A stretch of DNA of 60,000 nt, from contig CAIIXF020000006.1 of NCBI GenBank assembly GCA_903813345.2, positions 20,221,936 to 20,281,935 on the forward strand. The letters run 5' to 3'. Source of the DNA: Owenia fusiformis. Taxonomy: Eukaryota; Annelida; Polychaeta; Sabellida; Oweniidae. A model generated the notes under the pieces. It ran no database searches, was not told the origin of the DNA, and saw only the letters and a list, made by a program, of their open reading frames with translations. This document shows positions 25,201 to 30,620 of the stretch, piece after piece. Every line of letters begins with the position of its first letter. The first letter of the stretch is position 1. Position numbers and translations under genes: made by a program.

Positions 25201-26119
25201 GAACTCAAGATGTAACTTCTAATATATTGGAACCGCCGATTGTCTGGGTATATCGGCAGAACAGGAACATTTCTCTTTTTCATCGAGAGAGATTCCATCA
25301 CTTTTCAAAATGGCGGTTGGATTTAAAAGGGGAATCCCCCGTTTGGCAGTCCCGGATGTAGCCCGGAAGTACCAATATGGAGGAATTTGACGGTTGAAAT
25401 AAGTTAAATGTTACACGCAAATATTGCGATCAAAAACGAAAATGTCTTCGTTCTGCCGATAAACCCAGACAATTGTGGATTCAACTACACGAAAAGAATG
25501 CTAAATTACCAAGGAATCTATTGAAGTAGGTATCAGAAGTGTAAGATGAGTAAAAAATTCTCCCATGTTGTAATCGCACAGGCAAAAGATTGAGATGTTC
25601 ACAGGACCATAGTCCGGGAACGGGATAAATTGCGATAACAATAAGATCTATTTGACAACAATTTTGTTTCGCTTATTGTTTAATTTCAATCCAGGACACT
25701 AGGACGAACAGACACAAAGACGGACATGCGGAAATGTCATTCTAGAGATTGAGGCCTAATTTGAGGCCTGTGAATCTGAAGATCAAAAAGTCAAATATAC
25801 ATACCACTAGTTTAAAGGAATATTTTGTATGGATTTTCATAACCTTAGCATAGCTGCTACGAGTACGACAGGTTCTGAGCTGGTGACTCATGATGTCATT
25901 TGTCACAAGAAATCATAAAAGACCAAAAAAATATTGAAGTTTGCCTTCACTTCTAACATATATTGAACGTTTCACGAACTAAAATCTGATATCAGGTAAA
26001 ACATGTATGACTCTTCAACCCTACGCGTTGATTTGGTAACCTTTAGTAAAATGTAAATACATAAAATGTCAACAAACCTTGTCTCGGGCGAAAAAACTTG
26101 TAAAAGATGAGGACGCCAT
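1215..26119 (-). CDS. MOB3: MOB kinase activator 3 (MOB3), complete 7-exon gene
   Basis: Coding exons in transcription order: 26119-26078, 21682-21532, 19848-19755, 19229-19096, 7647-7532, 6005-5919, 1244-1215. They sum to 654 nt, giving 217 aa plus stop, the usual MOB3 length. All junctions are GT-AG and phases match. The protein starts [14 protein letters not shown] and ends [10 protein letters not shown]. Family landmarks: [67 protein letters not shown] and [18 protein letters not shown]. The Mob zinc site is expected from C83 and C88 plus H165 and H170. From family knowledge, MOB proteins are cytosolic adaptors for NDR/LATS/MST-type kinases; class 3 MOBs bind MST-type kinases rather than NDR/LATS. 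Intron 4 (11.4 kb) contains a plus-strand gene. MOB3 identity is firm; exact expression is not seen. Confidence 0.96.
1247..2349. other. MOB3 intron 6, no feature seen
   Basis: AT-rich sequence with scattered short open frames of no recognisable content. I see no coding signal on either strand. Confidence 0.5.
2350..2665. repeat. Inverted-repeat (foldback) cluster
   Basis: Two nested palindromic units built on a CAATACAG motif. Arms at 2531-2571 (starting TTATTGAATGGTTTAAAGTG) pair with 2625-2662. A second pair lies at 2352-2391 and 2432-2470 (GGGGACATTCTCAGTAGC). Probably a decayed foldback transposon. Confidence 0.55.
2666..3666. other. MOB3 intron 6, no feature seen
   Basis: Non-coding AT-rich stretch. 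Short open frames on both strands around 2931-3504 show no domain, codon bias or splice context. Confidence 0.45.
3667..4033. mobile_element. Decayed MITE with about 45-bp terminal inverted repeats
   Basis: The left end (TATACACGCGGGTGCAAT, then GCAGTTAATGAGCCTTATCA) matches the reverse complement of the right end (GCACTTAATGAGCCTTGTCA and GTATGCTAGCGGGCGCAAT). A short open frame crossing it is a by-product of the repeat. Confidence 0.55.
4072..4542. mobile_element. Foldback element with 5-bp target duplication
   Basis: The termini CACTGGTGATC / GATCACCAGTG are exact inverses. The arms run about 170-200 bp inward and include a GAATCGTCGATTTA / TAAATCGACGATTC pair. AGAAG flanks both ends (4067-4071, 4543-4547), a plausible 5-bp target-site duplication. 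No transposase is visible. Confidence 0.72.
4548..5133. other. MOB3 intron 6, no feature seen
   Basis: AT-rich non-coding sequence between two inverted-repeat elements. Confidence 0.45.
5134..5560. mobile_element. MITE, CAGATGCGAGTAG family, long copy
   Basis: Begins CAGATGCGAGTAGGTAGTTA and ends TTTCTACTCGCATCTA, inverted termini. A 70-bp copy of the same family lies at 8459-8528. No confident target duplication was found. Confidence 0.65.
5668..5693. mobile_element. 26-bp palindromic micro-insertion, copy 1
   Basis: Termini CGTGGGC / GCCCATG surround an AT-rich centre. The direct repeat GGTAAGT occurs immediately on both sides (5661-5667, 5694-5700). It shares the GGGCTTTCAA arm with copies at 30100-30131 and 52530-52561. 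Confidence 0.6.
5919..6005 (-). CDS. MOB3: MOB3 coding exon 6
   Basis: Encodes [18 protein letters not shown] and then [11 protein letters not shown], 29 codons in phase 0 at both ends. Its acceptor (TTTCAG) lies about 35-45 nt from the end of a minisatellite-cored transposable element. Confidence 0.96.
6040..6994 (+). mobile_element. Minisatellite-cored element (Helentron/DINE-1-like), copy 1
   Basis: Starts near ACATTAACATGACAAAATGTC and ATGTCACCACC. The core holds about five imperfect units containing TCAATTTGAAGCAAGTTGAA, TTTTTGACCTTGAGAAGGTC and AGTCAGATTTGAA. Then come TGTTACAGACG, a GGTTGGTGGTTGGCGG-type tract (reverse strand) and a 3' hairpin ATGTCACCAC...GTGGTGACAT. The Helentron assignment is inference from structure. 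Confidence 0.75.
7532..7647 (-). CDS. MOB3: MOB3 coding exon 5
   Basis: Encodes [20 protein letters not shown] and then [18 protein letters not shown], with zinc-ligand histidines H165 and H170 in the HVYIHH segment. Acceptor TTTCAG; donor GTAAGT. It lies 11.4 kb downstream of exon 4, across the intron that hosts the nested gene. Confidence 0.96.
7648..8458. other. MOB3 intron 4, distal part, no gene seen
   Basis: Non-coding. A short GACCTTGACCTCTGACCTTG tract near 7850 resembles the core of the minisatellite-cored elements and may be a fossil fragment. Confidence 0.4.
8459..8528. mobile_element. MITE, CAGATGCGAGTAG family, 70-bp deletion copy
   Basis: Same termini as 5134-5560 (CAGATGCGAGTAGGTAGTTA ... 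TTTCTACTCGCATCTG) with almost the whole interior gone. Confidence 0.7.
9055..9215. mobile_element. 161-bp MITE with TGCCTGAGTCACATTTG termini
   Basis: Left end TGCCTGAGTCACATTTGCT and right end CAAATGTGACCTAGGCA are inverted, with a second inner stem GCGCCCGGCCGATTG / CAATCGGCTGGGCACC. A related copy lies at 50834-50973. Confidence 0.75.
9220..9920 (+). mobile_element. Non-LTR retrotransposon (LINE) ORF2 C-terminal fragment
   Basis: An open frame runs from about 9240 to the TAG at 9918-9920. It contains the post-RT tail typical of LINE ORF2: [20 protein letters not shown], then [13 protein letters not shown] and a CX2CX7HX4C zinc knuckle (CNTC...H...C). The reverse transcriptase core and 5' part are absent, so this is a 5'-truncated dead copy. 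A short AT-rich 3' tail with a repeated AAAAGTTATATAT follows to about 10150. It lies in MOB3 intron 4. Confidence 0.85.
10151..10838. other. MOB3 intron 4 / upstream of nested gene, no feature seen
   Basis: Non-coding AT-rich sequence with no recognisable exon. It could hold a 5' non-coding exon or the promoter of the nested esterase gene. Confidence 0.35.
10848..11619. mobile_element. 772-bp TIR element with 9-bp target duplication (MULE-like)
   Basis: Termini TAGCCTTGCCCAAGTCGGT / ACCGACTTGGGCAAGGCTA are near-perfect inverses, and similarity continues about 65-70 bp inward to GCCTTGTACAA. The direct repeat TAAGCTACT flanks both ends (10839-10847, 11620-11628). A 9-bp duplication is typical of Mutator-like elements, but no transposase is present. 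It ends 44 nt upstream of the esterase start codon. Confidence 0.82.
11664..12348 (+). CDS. SGNH esterase exon 1
   Basis: Carries the signal anchor, a stem with many cysteines (for example CCYDNICMD and CQCDRCYD) and the GDSLMRH catalytic serine block. The start ATG is the first in this exon and is followed directly by the membrane segment. Confidence 0.88.
11664..16681 (+). CDS. Type II membrane SGNH / PC-esterase-like protein, 2 exons
   Basis: Exon 1 is 11664-12348 (ends one base into a codon, donor GTTTGC). Exon 2 is 15879-16681 (acceptor CCTTTGAG). G+AT makes Asp229 and keeps the frame, giving 495 aa. A short basic N-terminus (MRDKKH) precedes a hydrophobic segment at about residues 7-27, a signal anchor, so the catalytic part should be luminal or extracellular. 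The SGNH block I nucleophile motif is [11 protein letters not shown] (S199). The C-terminal acid/base pair is DGTHYG (D468, H471). GAGLHDDL lies between them. The region about 38-185 is Cys-rich. By family knowledge such proteins act as O-acyl esterases or transferases on glycans; the substrate here is unknown. The gene lies inside MOB3 intron 4 on the opposite strand. Confidence 0.85.
12349..13614 (+). other. SGNH esterase intron, 5' part
   Basis: Non-coding apart from short open frames with no recognisable content (one at 12676-12948). A poly-C run occurs near 13332. Confidence 0.5.
13615..15690 (+). mobile_element. Minisatellite-cored element (Helentron/DINE-1-like), copy 2, full length
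   Basis: The longest copy. Its 5' end is AACAAGGCATTAACATGAC followed by AAAATGTCACCACC. About 13-14 core units of roughly 130-155 bp carry GACCTTGAGAAGGTCATTGA and TGTAGATGATTTTGAAAAA. The 3' region has TGTTACAGACGCCGGACGCC, a CCAACCACCAACCGCC tract and the hairpin ATGTCACCAC...GTGGTGACAT. The hairpin end is present twice in tandem (15593-15690). It lies in the esterase intron. Confidence 0.82.
15879..16681 (+). CDS. SGNH esterase exon 2
   Basis: Encodes residues 229-495, including GAGLHDDLN, a low-complexity linker ([19 protein letters not shown]) and the [10 protein letters not shown] catalytic block. The stop is TGA at 16679-16681. The CCTTTGAG acceptor was chosen because it is the pyrimidine-rich site that restores phase; weaker AG sites at 15911 and 15915 are alternatives. 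Confidence 0.85.
16723..16728 (+). terminator. Poly(A) signal of the SGNH esterase gene
   Basis: AATAAA 42 nt after the stop codon, the only canonical signal close by before the satellite array begins. Confidence 0.6.
16729..17081. other. 3' flank of SGNH esterase gene
   Basis: No gene visible. A GTGTTCC/GTGTTCAT motif near 17034-17065 suggests a fragment of the TACAGTAAAACC MITE family. Confidence 0.35.
17082..18885 (+). repeat. 75-bp satellite array, about 16 units
   Basis: Tandem units contain TTGAATTACCTTGAGGGCTC, ATAAAGATGG and CCCATTATTTTGTGTGCATT. Exact spacing is 75 bp in most of the array (for example 17891 to 17966). Units are highly similar. The array is interrupted by an element at 17208-17825 and starts about 400 bp past the esterase stop, within MOB3 intron 4. 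Confidence 0.93.
17208..17825. mobile_element. 618-bp TIR element inserted in the 75-bp satellite
   Basis: Termini CACTGCCCCCAG / CTGGGGGGAGTG are inverted, and GCGGAATT / GCAGAATT motifs are repeated inside. The satellite unit is split at GTGCATTTAT|TAAA, with ATTTAT duplicated at 17202-17207 and 17826-17831. No transposase is visible; open frames inside are shadows. Confidence 0.8.
18886..19095. other. MOB3 intron 4, 5' end
   Basis: Non-coding sequence between the satellite and the MOB3 exon 4 donor; nothing recognised. Confidence 0.4.
19096..19229 (-). CDS. MOB3: MOB3 coding exon 4
   Basis: Encodes [19 protein letters not shown] through [11 protein letters not shown], a segment typical of class 3 MOBs ([14 protein letters not shown] rather than the MOB1 ADGTNIKKP form). 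It ends one base into a Gly codon before GTAAGT. Confidence 0.96.
19230..19754 (-). other. MOB3 intron 3
   Basis: Non-coding. The start (19230-19340) has a loose CAGTGATATTCATACCTGAAAT-type repetition of about 35-45 bp, possibly seeded from the exon 4 boundary sequence. Confidence 0.4.
19755..19848 (-). CDS. MOB3: MOB3 coding exon 3
   Basis: Encodes [15 protein letters not shown] through TMSGGP plus two bases of Arg. It carries the two zinc-ligand cysteines in CNEQTCP. The donor is GTAAGT. Confidence 0.95.
20159..21150 (-). mobile_element. LINE ORF2 C-terminal fragment in MOB3 intron 2
   Basis: Reads on the minus strand from about [12 protein letters not shown] (end of the RT region) through [29 protein letters not shown] and [13 protein letters not shown], with a CX2CX7HX4C knuckle, to a stop at 20159. 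It is open for about 330 codons, so relatively young, but 5'-truncated. Same general family as the fragment at 9220-9920. Confidence 0.88.
21532..21682 (-). CDS. MOB3: MOB3 coding exon 2
   Basis: Residues [12 protein letters not shown] through DWIAVH, with one base carried over (phase 1). The acceptor ends in TTTCAG and the donor is GTATGA. This is the conserved N-terminal part of the Mob fold. Confidence 0.95.
21741..21883. mobile_element. MITE, TACAGTAAAACCT family, copy 2
   Basis: TACAGTAAAACCTACATGC at the left, GACAGGTTTTACTA at the right, with inner AGTGAACACCTATGGTGACA. A further AGGTTTTACTGCA near 22230 may be the end of an overlapping or longer copy. Confidence 0.6.
21884..25083 (-). 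other. MOB3 intron 1, central part
   Basis: About 3.2 kb with no recognisable exon on either strand. An open frame at 24349-24750 (minus) has no domain and contains a short His run from an ATGATGATG stretch; I do not regard it as a gene. Confidence 0.45.
25084..25628. mobile_element. Foldback element with 8-bp target duplication
   Basis: Termini TTATCCCGTTCCCGGACTAT / ATAGTCCGGGAACGGGATAA are inverted, and the arms extend about 175-185 bp to TCTGGGTATATCGGCAGAAC and its inverse. ATTGCGAT flanks both ends (25076-25083, 25629-25636). The unpaired centre (about 25270-25440) holds AAAATGGCGG and CCCGGAAGT motifs. Confidence 0.8.
26078..26119 (-). CDS. MOB3: MOB3 coding exon 1
   Basis: Encodes [14 protein letters not shown] and ends in phase 0 before a GTTTGT donor, the least consensus donor of the gene. 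The ATG sits in an AATATGGCG context that resembles a YY1 motif overlapping the start codon. A frame open upstream of this ATG exists, but the family start and length favour this methionine. Confidence 0.88.
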
Positions 26120-26404
26120 ATTGGAACTGAACTTCCTGCTATGCGCGCGCACTTTTATGTTTTGAAAATAATTCCCGGTTTCACGGATAGTGATCGTGGG
26201 CCGTACGGTGTGACGGGGCCTTGAGGTGTGCAAGTGGCGGAAAGAAGACACGCGGTTTCTTTATGGTTCTCTATGGTTTCTTTTCATCTTCAGTTTGAAT
26301 GACAGTGTTAATCAGTACACTAGCCTACACAAAGAATTTCTGAATGGTAAAAGTCACACGATATCAAGCCAATTTTAGCCTCCGGAGAATTCAAGCCCTA
26401 CAGT
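26120..26404 (-). promoter_or_regulatory. Probable MOB3 promoter / 5' UTR
   Basis: Immediately upstream of the MOB3 ATG and locally richer in CpG (GCGCGCGC near 26134) than the flanks. A GGAAG (ETS-core) motif lies about 20 nt 5' of the start, on the minus strand. No TATA box is obvious. Position and composition only. Confidence 0.4.
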
Positions 26405-26920
26405 AGTAGTATCTACCAAACACATAATGATTAAAATGCATTTTCTAAACTATTAGAAACAATGTGACTATCAATATTTTACGAATTTCATTTTTATTGG
26501 CTTAAACATCCGACTGTCATAGCTTTGCCCCTCTACCCCCAATCACCTTGATTCTTACGCCAAAAAGTGCCATTTATCTGTGGCCGAAGCTAGAAAATAA
26601 CAGAGTCACAAAAAACTTGCAAAGAGTACTATTGAAAATATGGAACATAATGGTGTCCAAAAAACATGTCTTTAGTGTACTCGAGATCACAAACTTGGCA
26701 ATTTATTAACAATGAGGAAATATGACTAAAGAACATAGGGAAATTAATAAACTTCTTTATTCTAGCTTTTCAACACTACGCATTGGCGTTTTGGCGTACA
26801 TTGTTCCTACACCACTGGTTTAAGCCAATAAAAATGAAATTCGTAAAATATTGATAGTCACATTGTTTCTAATAGTGTAGAAAATGCATTTTAATCATTA
26901 TGTGTTTGGTAGATAGTACT
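26405..26920. mobile_element. Foldback element with near-identical 105-bp arms
   Basis: 26405-26510 pairs with 26818-26920 almost perfectly (arms contain AACACATAATGATTAAAATG and TTTTTATTGGCTTAAAC). I count only one or two mismatches, so the insertion or conversion is recent. It sits about 290-800 bp upstream of the MOB3 start. No target duplication was resolved. Confidence 0.75.
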
Positions 26921-27147
26921 TATTTAACAGATTGAATTCTCTTTCCAACATGCTTTATTTCATGAAAATCGATTTTAGTAAATTTTTGTGCATGTTCCGT
27001 AATGCTTATTGTATTGCCTCATTTATATGAGAGAATACATTTTAGTATACATATGGTTTACATATAAAATATAAAATACAAGGATAAGATTAAATTATGT
27101 GATAAAAAAGTTGTTATGGGAAACATAAAAATAAAGTGATAGAGAAA

Positions 27148-27896
27148 TTATGTGTCAAGCAGAGCCAACAGGTTGGCTCTGTGATTGTACATTTTGTGTA
27201 CACATGATGATACAATTATTAACATCTCACATGAAACATCTGAGAGACCTAAAACTTTCTTCATAATAACATCCATACTGTCACCACGACAGCCAAGGGC
27301 TTCAAATATGTTATGCCTATATGGTTCATACATAGGGCATCTTAATATAAAATGTTCAATTGTTTCAGTTTCACAGAGGTTACACAATATATGTATCGTT
27401 TTGAACCATTGAAGTTGTTTGTATTTAATACATGGGCGTTACATATCAATTGCATCATAGTTTTACACTGGCTTTGACATTTGGGATATTTCTGACAAAT
27501 CAACCACCATATGCAAGGTTTTAAGTCTGTGGCATAGTCACGTAGGTATAAAAGTTTGCCATAACATGAGCATTGCAAGAAAAATTGCTTGACCTCGACG
27601 GATCTTACAGCATTGACAATTTGCAGTCTCCATGACCTCTTCGACGGAAGATATCCAGAGTCCAGCGCATTTTTAACCAGATTTTCAATTCCTAGCATTT
27701 TGGTCTTAAGGAAAATGCGCCGGATAGGAGAGAAAATATCGGCATGGTTGTCATAAGTGACATGAAACATCTTTACTAACCTTGTTATAGTTAGATCCCT
27801 GTAAATATTATTAAACCTAAGTAAACTCCAGAGATACATCATCTGCAGCACTATGTAAACTGTGGTACCAGAATTATAATCATAAACCTCTCCCAA
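27148..27896 (-). mobile_element. LINE ORF2 C-terminal relic with frameshift
   Basis: Two overlapping minus-strand frames (27896-27342 and 27387-27148) together read like a LINE ORF2 tail. The second has a zinc knuckle CNLCETETIEHFILRC. The frame change around 27390-27400 breaks the protein, so this is a dead copy. Confidence 0.7.
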
Positions 27897-27899
27897 TAT

Positions 27900-29132
27900 A
27901 AGATGTTTTGTTTTTTTCCCCCTACCCCCGATTTTTCAATTTCACCAATTCAATTTATATTCCGTTGCTATGTGGTTGCTAGCAAAAATCAAGGACCGAA
28001 TTTATATGGAAACAATAATTATATATCTATTATCTTACTAAATCACTAGTTGTTATTGTTATTTGTAGTACTTCTTGAAATATGAATGTTAAAGACAAAA
28101 ACAAGTTGAACTTGAACTTGTTACGCGTTCCACTGATTTCAATGAGTTTTCGTGATGCCTGCTAACTTCGAAAGTACATAACTTCAGTTCTAGGGAAGCA
28201 ATTACCCTAATTTCTATTTCATTTGAAAGATAATAGATTATTATTTTAGGAAATAAACTATTTAGGCACATTTAATTCTTTTGAAAGGAAATTAACAATT
28301 TACCACAAAATGTCACGTTGACCTTTGTTGAGGGGGGTTTGCGAATTAGTGTCATAAAAAGGTTAGAGTTTGTTGTATCATTGATCACGGACATGTTTCT
28401 ATTGATCATACTATTTTCTTTAATCTGTATTGTCGAGATTTAAAAGATCGGCTTTCCACGGTGATTTTATATGATGAAAAACATTCGAACATCTTAAGCA
28501 CATTAGAAAGGTATTACTAAAAATCACGTTTTACGAGCATAAAATAGGCGTTTTGATATTAAAGATTTGACACAATTTTTTCATATTTTTGGTGTAGTGT
28601 TGAATTTACACCTTCCTACGCCCCTGGTATCAGTTCAGGAACATTTTGCAAATTATGCTTATTTCTCATGGCACACCACATGTTTAAGTGAGACGCTGGT
28701 GACATATTTTATTCAAGTAAAAGTGTATAATTTATGATCCATGGCGAGATAACAACCTCAAGTTTCATTTGGTATGCAAATTATGATTTTGTATCAAAAA
28801 TTAAAAAAGTAATAGCATTTTGAAAAAAATTGGCGTTTTTTGGCCCACCCTGTACTAGTTGAACATTTCTAATACTTCAGCATAAATACATGAACACCTT
28901 AATTTTGGTATAAACATGATACTTAGATATTTGTAACTGAGCTTATTCTTCGGCCACAAATGAGAAGTAATTTTGCAATTGGCTTGGGACTCGAGTAATT
29001 TGTAATTGTAACCATTGATTGTTTCTTCTCTTTCATTGTTAAAATGTCATTTATCACTTTGTTTGAGGTAACCTCCTCTTCCAAACACATTGTTTTCGTT
29101 TTTGATATTTTTTATGTCAATATCAAGAGTGG
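27900..29132. other. Intergenic, no feature seen
   Basis: AT-rich DNA between MOB3 and MRPS21. Short open frames have no recognisable content. Confidence 0.45.
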
Positions 29133-29606
29133 TACCGGATTTTCTCGCACATAAGCCCTGGGCGTATAACTGAAAGAAGGGGTAATTCCGTCTGTTATTT
29201 TACCTCTTATTTTTCGCCCATGAGCGTATAAGTGTACTACTTTCGATTTTTGGCCCAGTGGGCGTAAAGATGAGAAGAGCTGATGAATACAATGATTCCT
29301 CAAAGACTACCGTACCTACTGTTGTAGTCTTACCGCATGTTTTGTAAGAATTATAATGGAAATGTCACCTACAACCTTGGACTAAATGGTGAAACAAAGT
29401 AACAACAGAACGATCCACCACTGCCACTTACGGCACAGCGTTGAACGACACTGAGAACGATCTGCCAGTGACAATACTCTTGAATTTATTGAAAAAATCA
29501 ATAAATAGTCATTTTTATAGGCCCATGGGCGTATAAGCGTACTACATTCGATTTTTGACCCATGGGCCTAAATTTAGGGGGGCGTCATATGCGAGAAAAT
29601 CCGGTA
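29133..29606. mobile_element. 474-bp MITE with TACCGGATTTTCTCGC termini
   Basis: Left TACCGGATTTTCTCGCACAT and right ATGCGAGAAAATCCGGTA are inverted. Inner repeats of GGGCGTATAAGYGTACTAC occur two to three times. TA at each end fits the Tc1/mariner/pogo style. Confidence 0.78.
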
Positions 29607-29998
29607 ACATATTGTTATTGTCTCCGTTTTTGTGACGGTGGGCGGTGGTTGGCGGTTGGTGAATGGCGTCCTTAGGCTGTAACAAATTCTAAAAACTTCC
29701 TATAACTTCCACTCAAATACTATTTAGACTGACTTCAATTTTTTTAACATCATCAACAAATTCTTAGAAGTTAAAATCTGACCGTTAGATTTGACTTTCA
29801 ATGACCTTCAGAATGTCAAAAAGGTATTTTTCAACTTGTTTCAAATTGACCAGTTTTTCTCAAAATCATCTACAAGTTCTCAGAATTTCAAATCTGACTT
29901 TTGAAGAGATTTGACCATCAATGACCCTCTCAAGGTCGAAAATGTATTTTTCAAGTAGCTTCAAATTCATCATTTTTTCTCAACCATCTACACGTTCT

Positions 29999-30072
29999 TA
30001 GCCCAAGTCGGTCTCTTTTACTTATTTCTAATTCAAGATCAGATCAGTAAAAATACCGAACTGGGCAGGGCT
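29999..30072. mobile_element. 74-bp copy of the TAGCCYTGCCCAAG MULE-like family
   Basis: TAGCCCAAGTCGGTCTCTTT at the left and AAATACCGAACTGGGCAGGG then CT at the right form a hairpin. The duplicated flanks ACACGTTCT (29990-29998) and ACAAGTTCT (30073-30081) differ at one base and, once merged, restore the host repeat unit. Same family as 10848-11619. Confidence 0.78.
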
Positions 30073-30099
30073 ACAAGTTCTCAGAATTTCAAAGCTGAC

Positions 30100-30131
30100 C
30101 ATGGGCTTTCAACTAGAATTGAAAGCCCTTG
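30100..30131. mobile_element. 32-bp palindromic micro-insertion, copy 2
   Basis: Arms CATGGGCTTTCAA / TTGAAAGCCCTTG. Flanks AGCTGAC (30093-30099) and ATCTGAC (30132-30138) are a 7-bp direct repeat with one mismatch; the host minisatellite unit normally has AATCTGAC once. Confidence 0.62.
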
Positions 30132-30515
30132 ATCTGACAATTAGATTTGAGGTTTGACCGTCAATGACCTTCTCAAGGTCAAAAAAGGCCAAACGGGTCT
30201 TTTTTCTACTTGCTTCAAATTGACCAATTTCTTTTTTCAAAATCATCTACAAGATCTCAGAAATTCAATCTGATTTTTAGACTCGACCTTCAAAATGCCC
30301 TTGCCTTCTGAATGACCATCTCAAGGTAAAAAAGGTATTTTTCAACTTGCTTTAAATTGACCAATACGAGCAACTAGGAAGTGACATTTGTCAAGTTAAT
30401 GCCTTGTTTTCTGTATACAACCCCTTTGATAAACAATCTTGTTGAATCAAAACGAAACTTCAGTTCATTTTAGTCTTAGACTGCTTCACTTCGTGAATCA
30501 TGGCAGGCGTTCACA

Positions 30516-30540
30516 CCGGAAGTCTTTCTAAAACAAAATG
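30516..30540 (+). promoter_or_regulatory. ETS/GABP-like and YY1-like motifs at the MRPS21 start
   Basis: CCGGAAGT at 30516-30523 is a consensus ETS/GABP site, 14 nt before the ATG. The start codon itself lies in AAAATGGCG, a YY1-like core. Both are well-known promoter elements of nuclear genes for mitochondrial translation. Function here is inferred. Confidence 0.5.
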
Positions 30541-30620
30541 GCGAATCACATGAAATTTTTTGCACGGACAGTTTTAGTTCGAAATAATGATATAGACCAA
30601 GCTTATAGAGCACTAGATAG
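30538..30620 (+). CDS. MRPS21: MRPS21 exon 1
   Basis: 27 codons plus two bases (MANHMKFFARTVLVRNNDID, then QAYRALD). Upstream ATG at 30500 is out of frame and would read over this start, so the S21-like start at 30538 is preferred. Confidence 0.92.

Larger units (their letters stand above)
29608..30402 (-). mobile_element. Minisatellite-cored element, copy 3 (minus)
   Basis: Reverse orientation: TATTGTTATTGTCTCCGTTT, GGGCGGTGGTTGGCGGTTGG, GGCTGTAACAAATTC, then about four core units (AAATCATCTACAAGTTCTCA), and finally AAGTGACATTTGTCAAGTTA and ATGCCTTGTT. The 3' hairpin is lost where it meets the MITE at 29606. Two smaller elements (29999-30072, 30100-30131) are inserted in its core. Confidence 0.75.

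Noticed and set aside
30500-30502. Upstream ATG (ATGGCAGGCG) as the MRPS21 start
   Set aside because: Out of frame with the S21 protein; the ATG at 30538 gives the family N-terminus and length.
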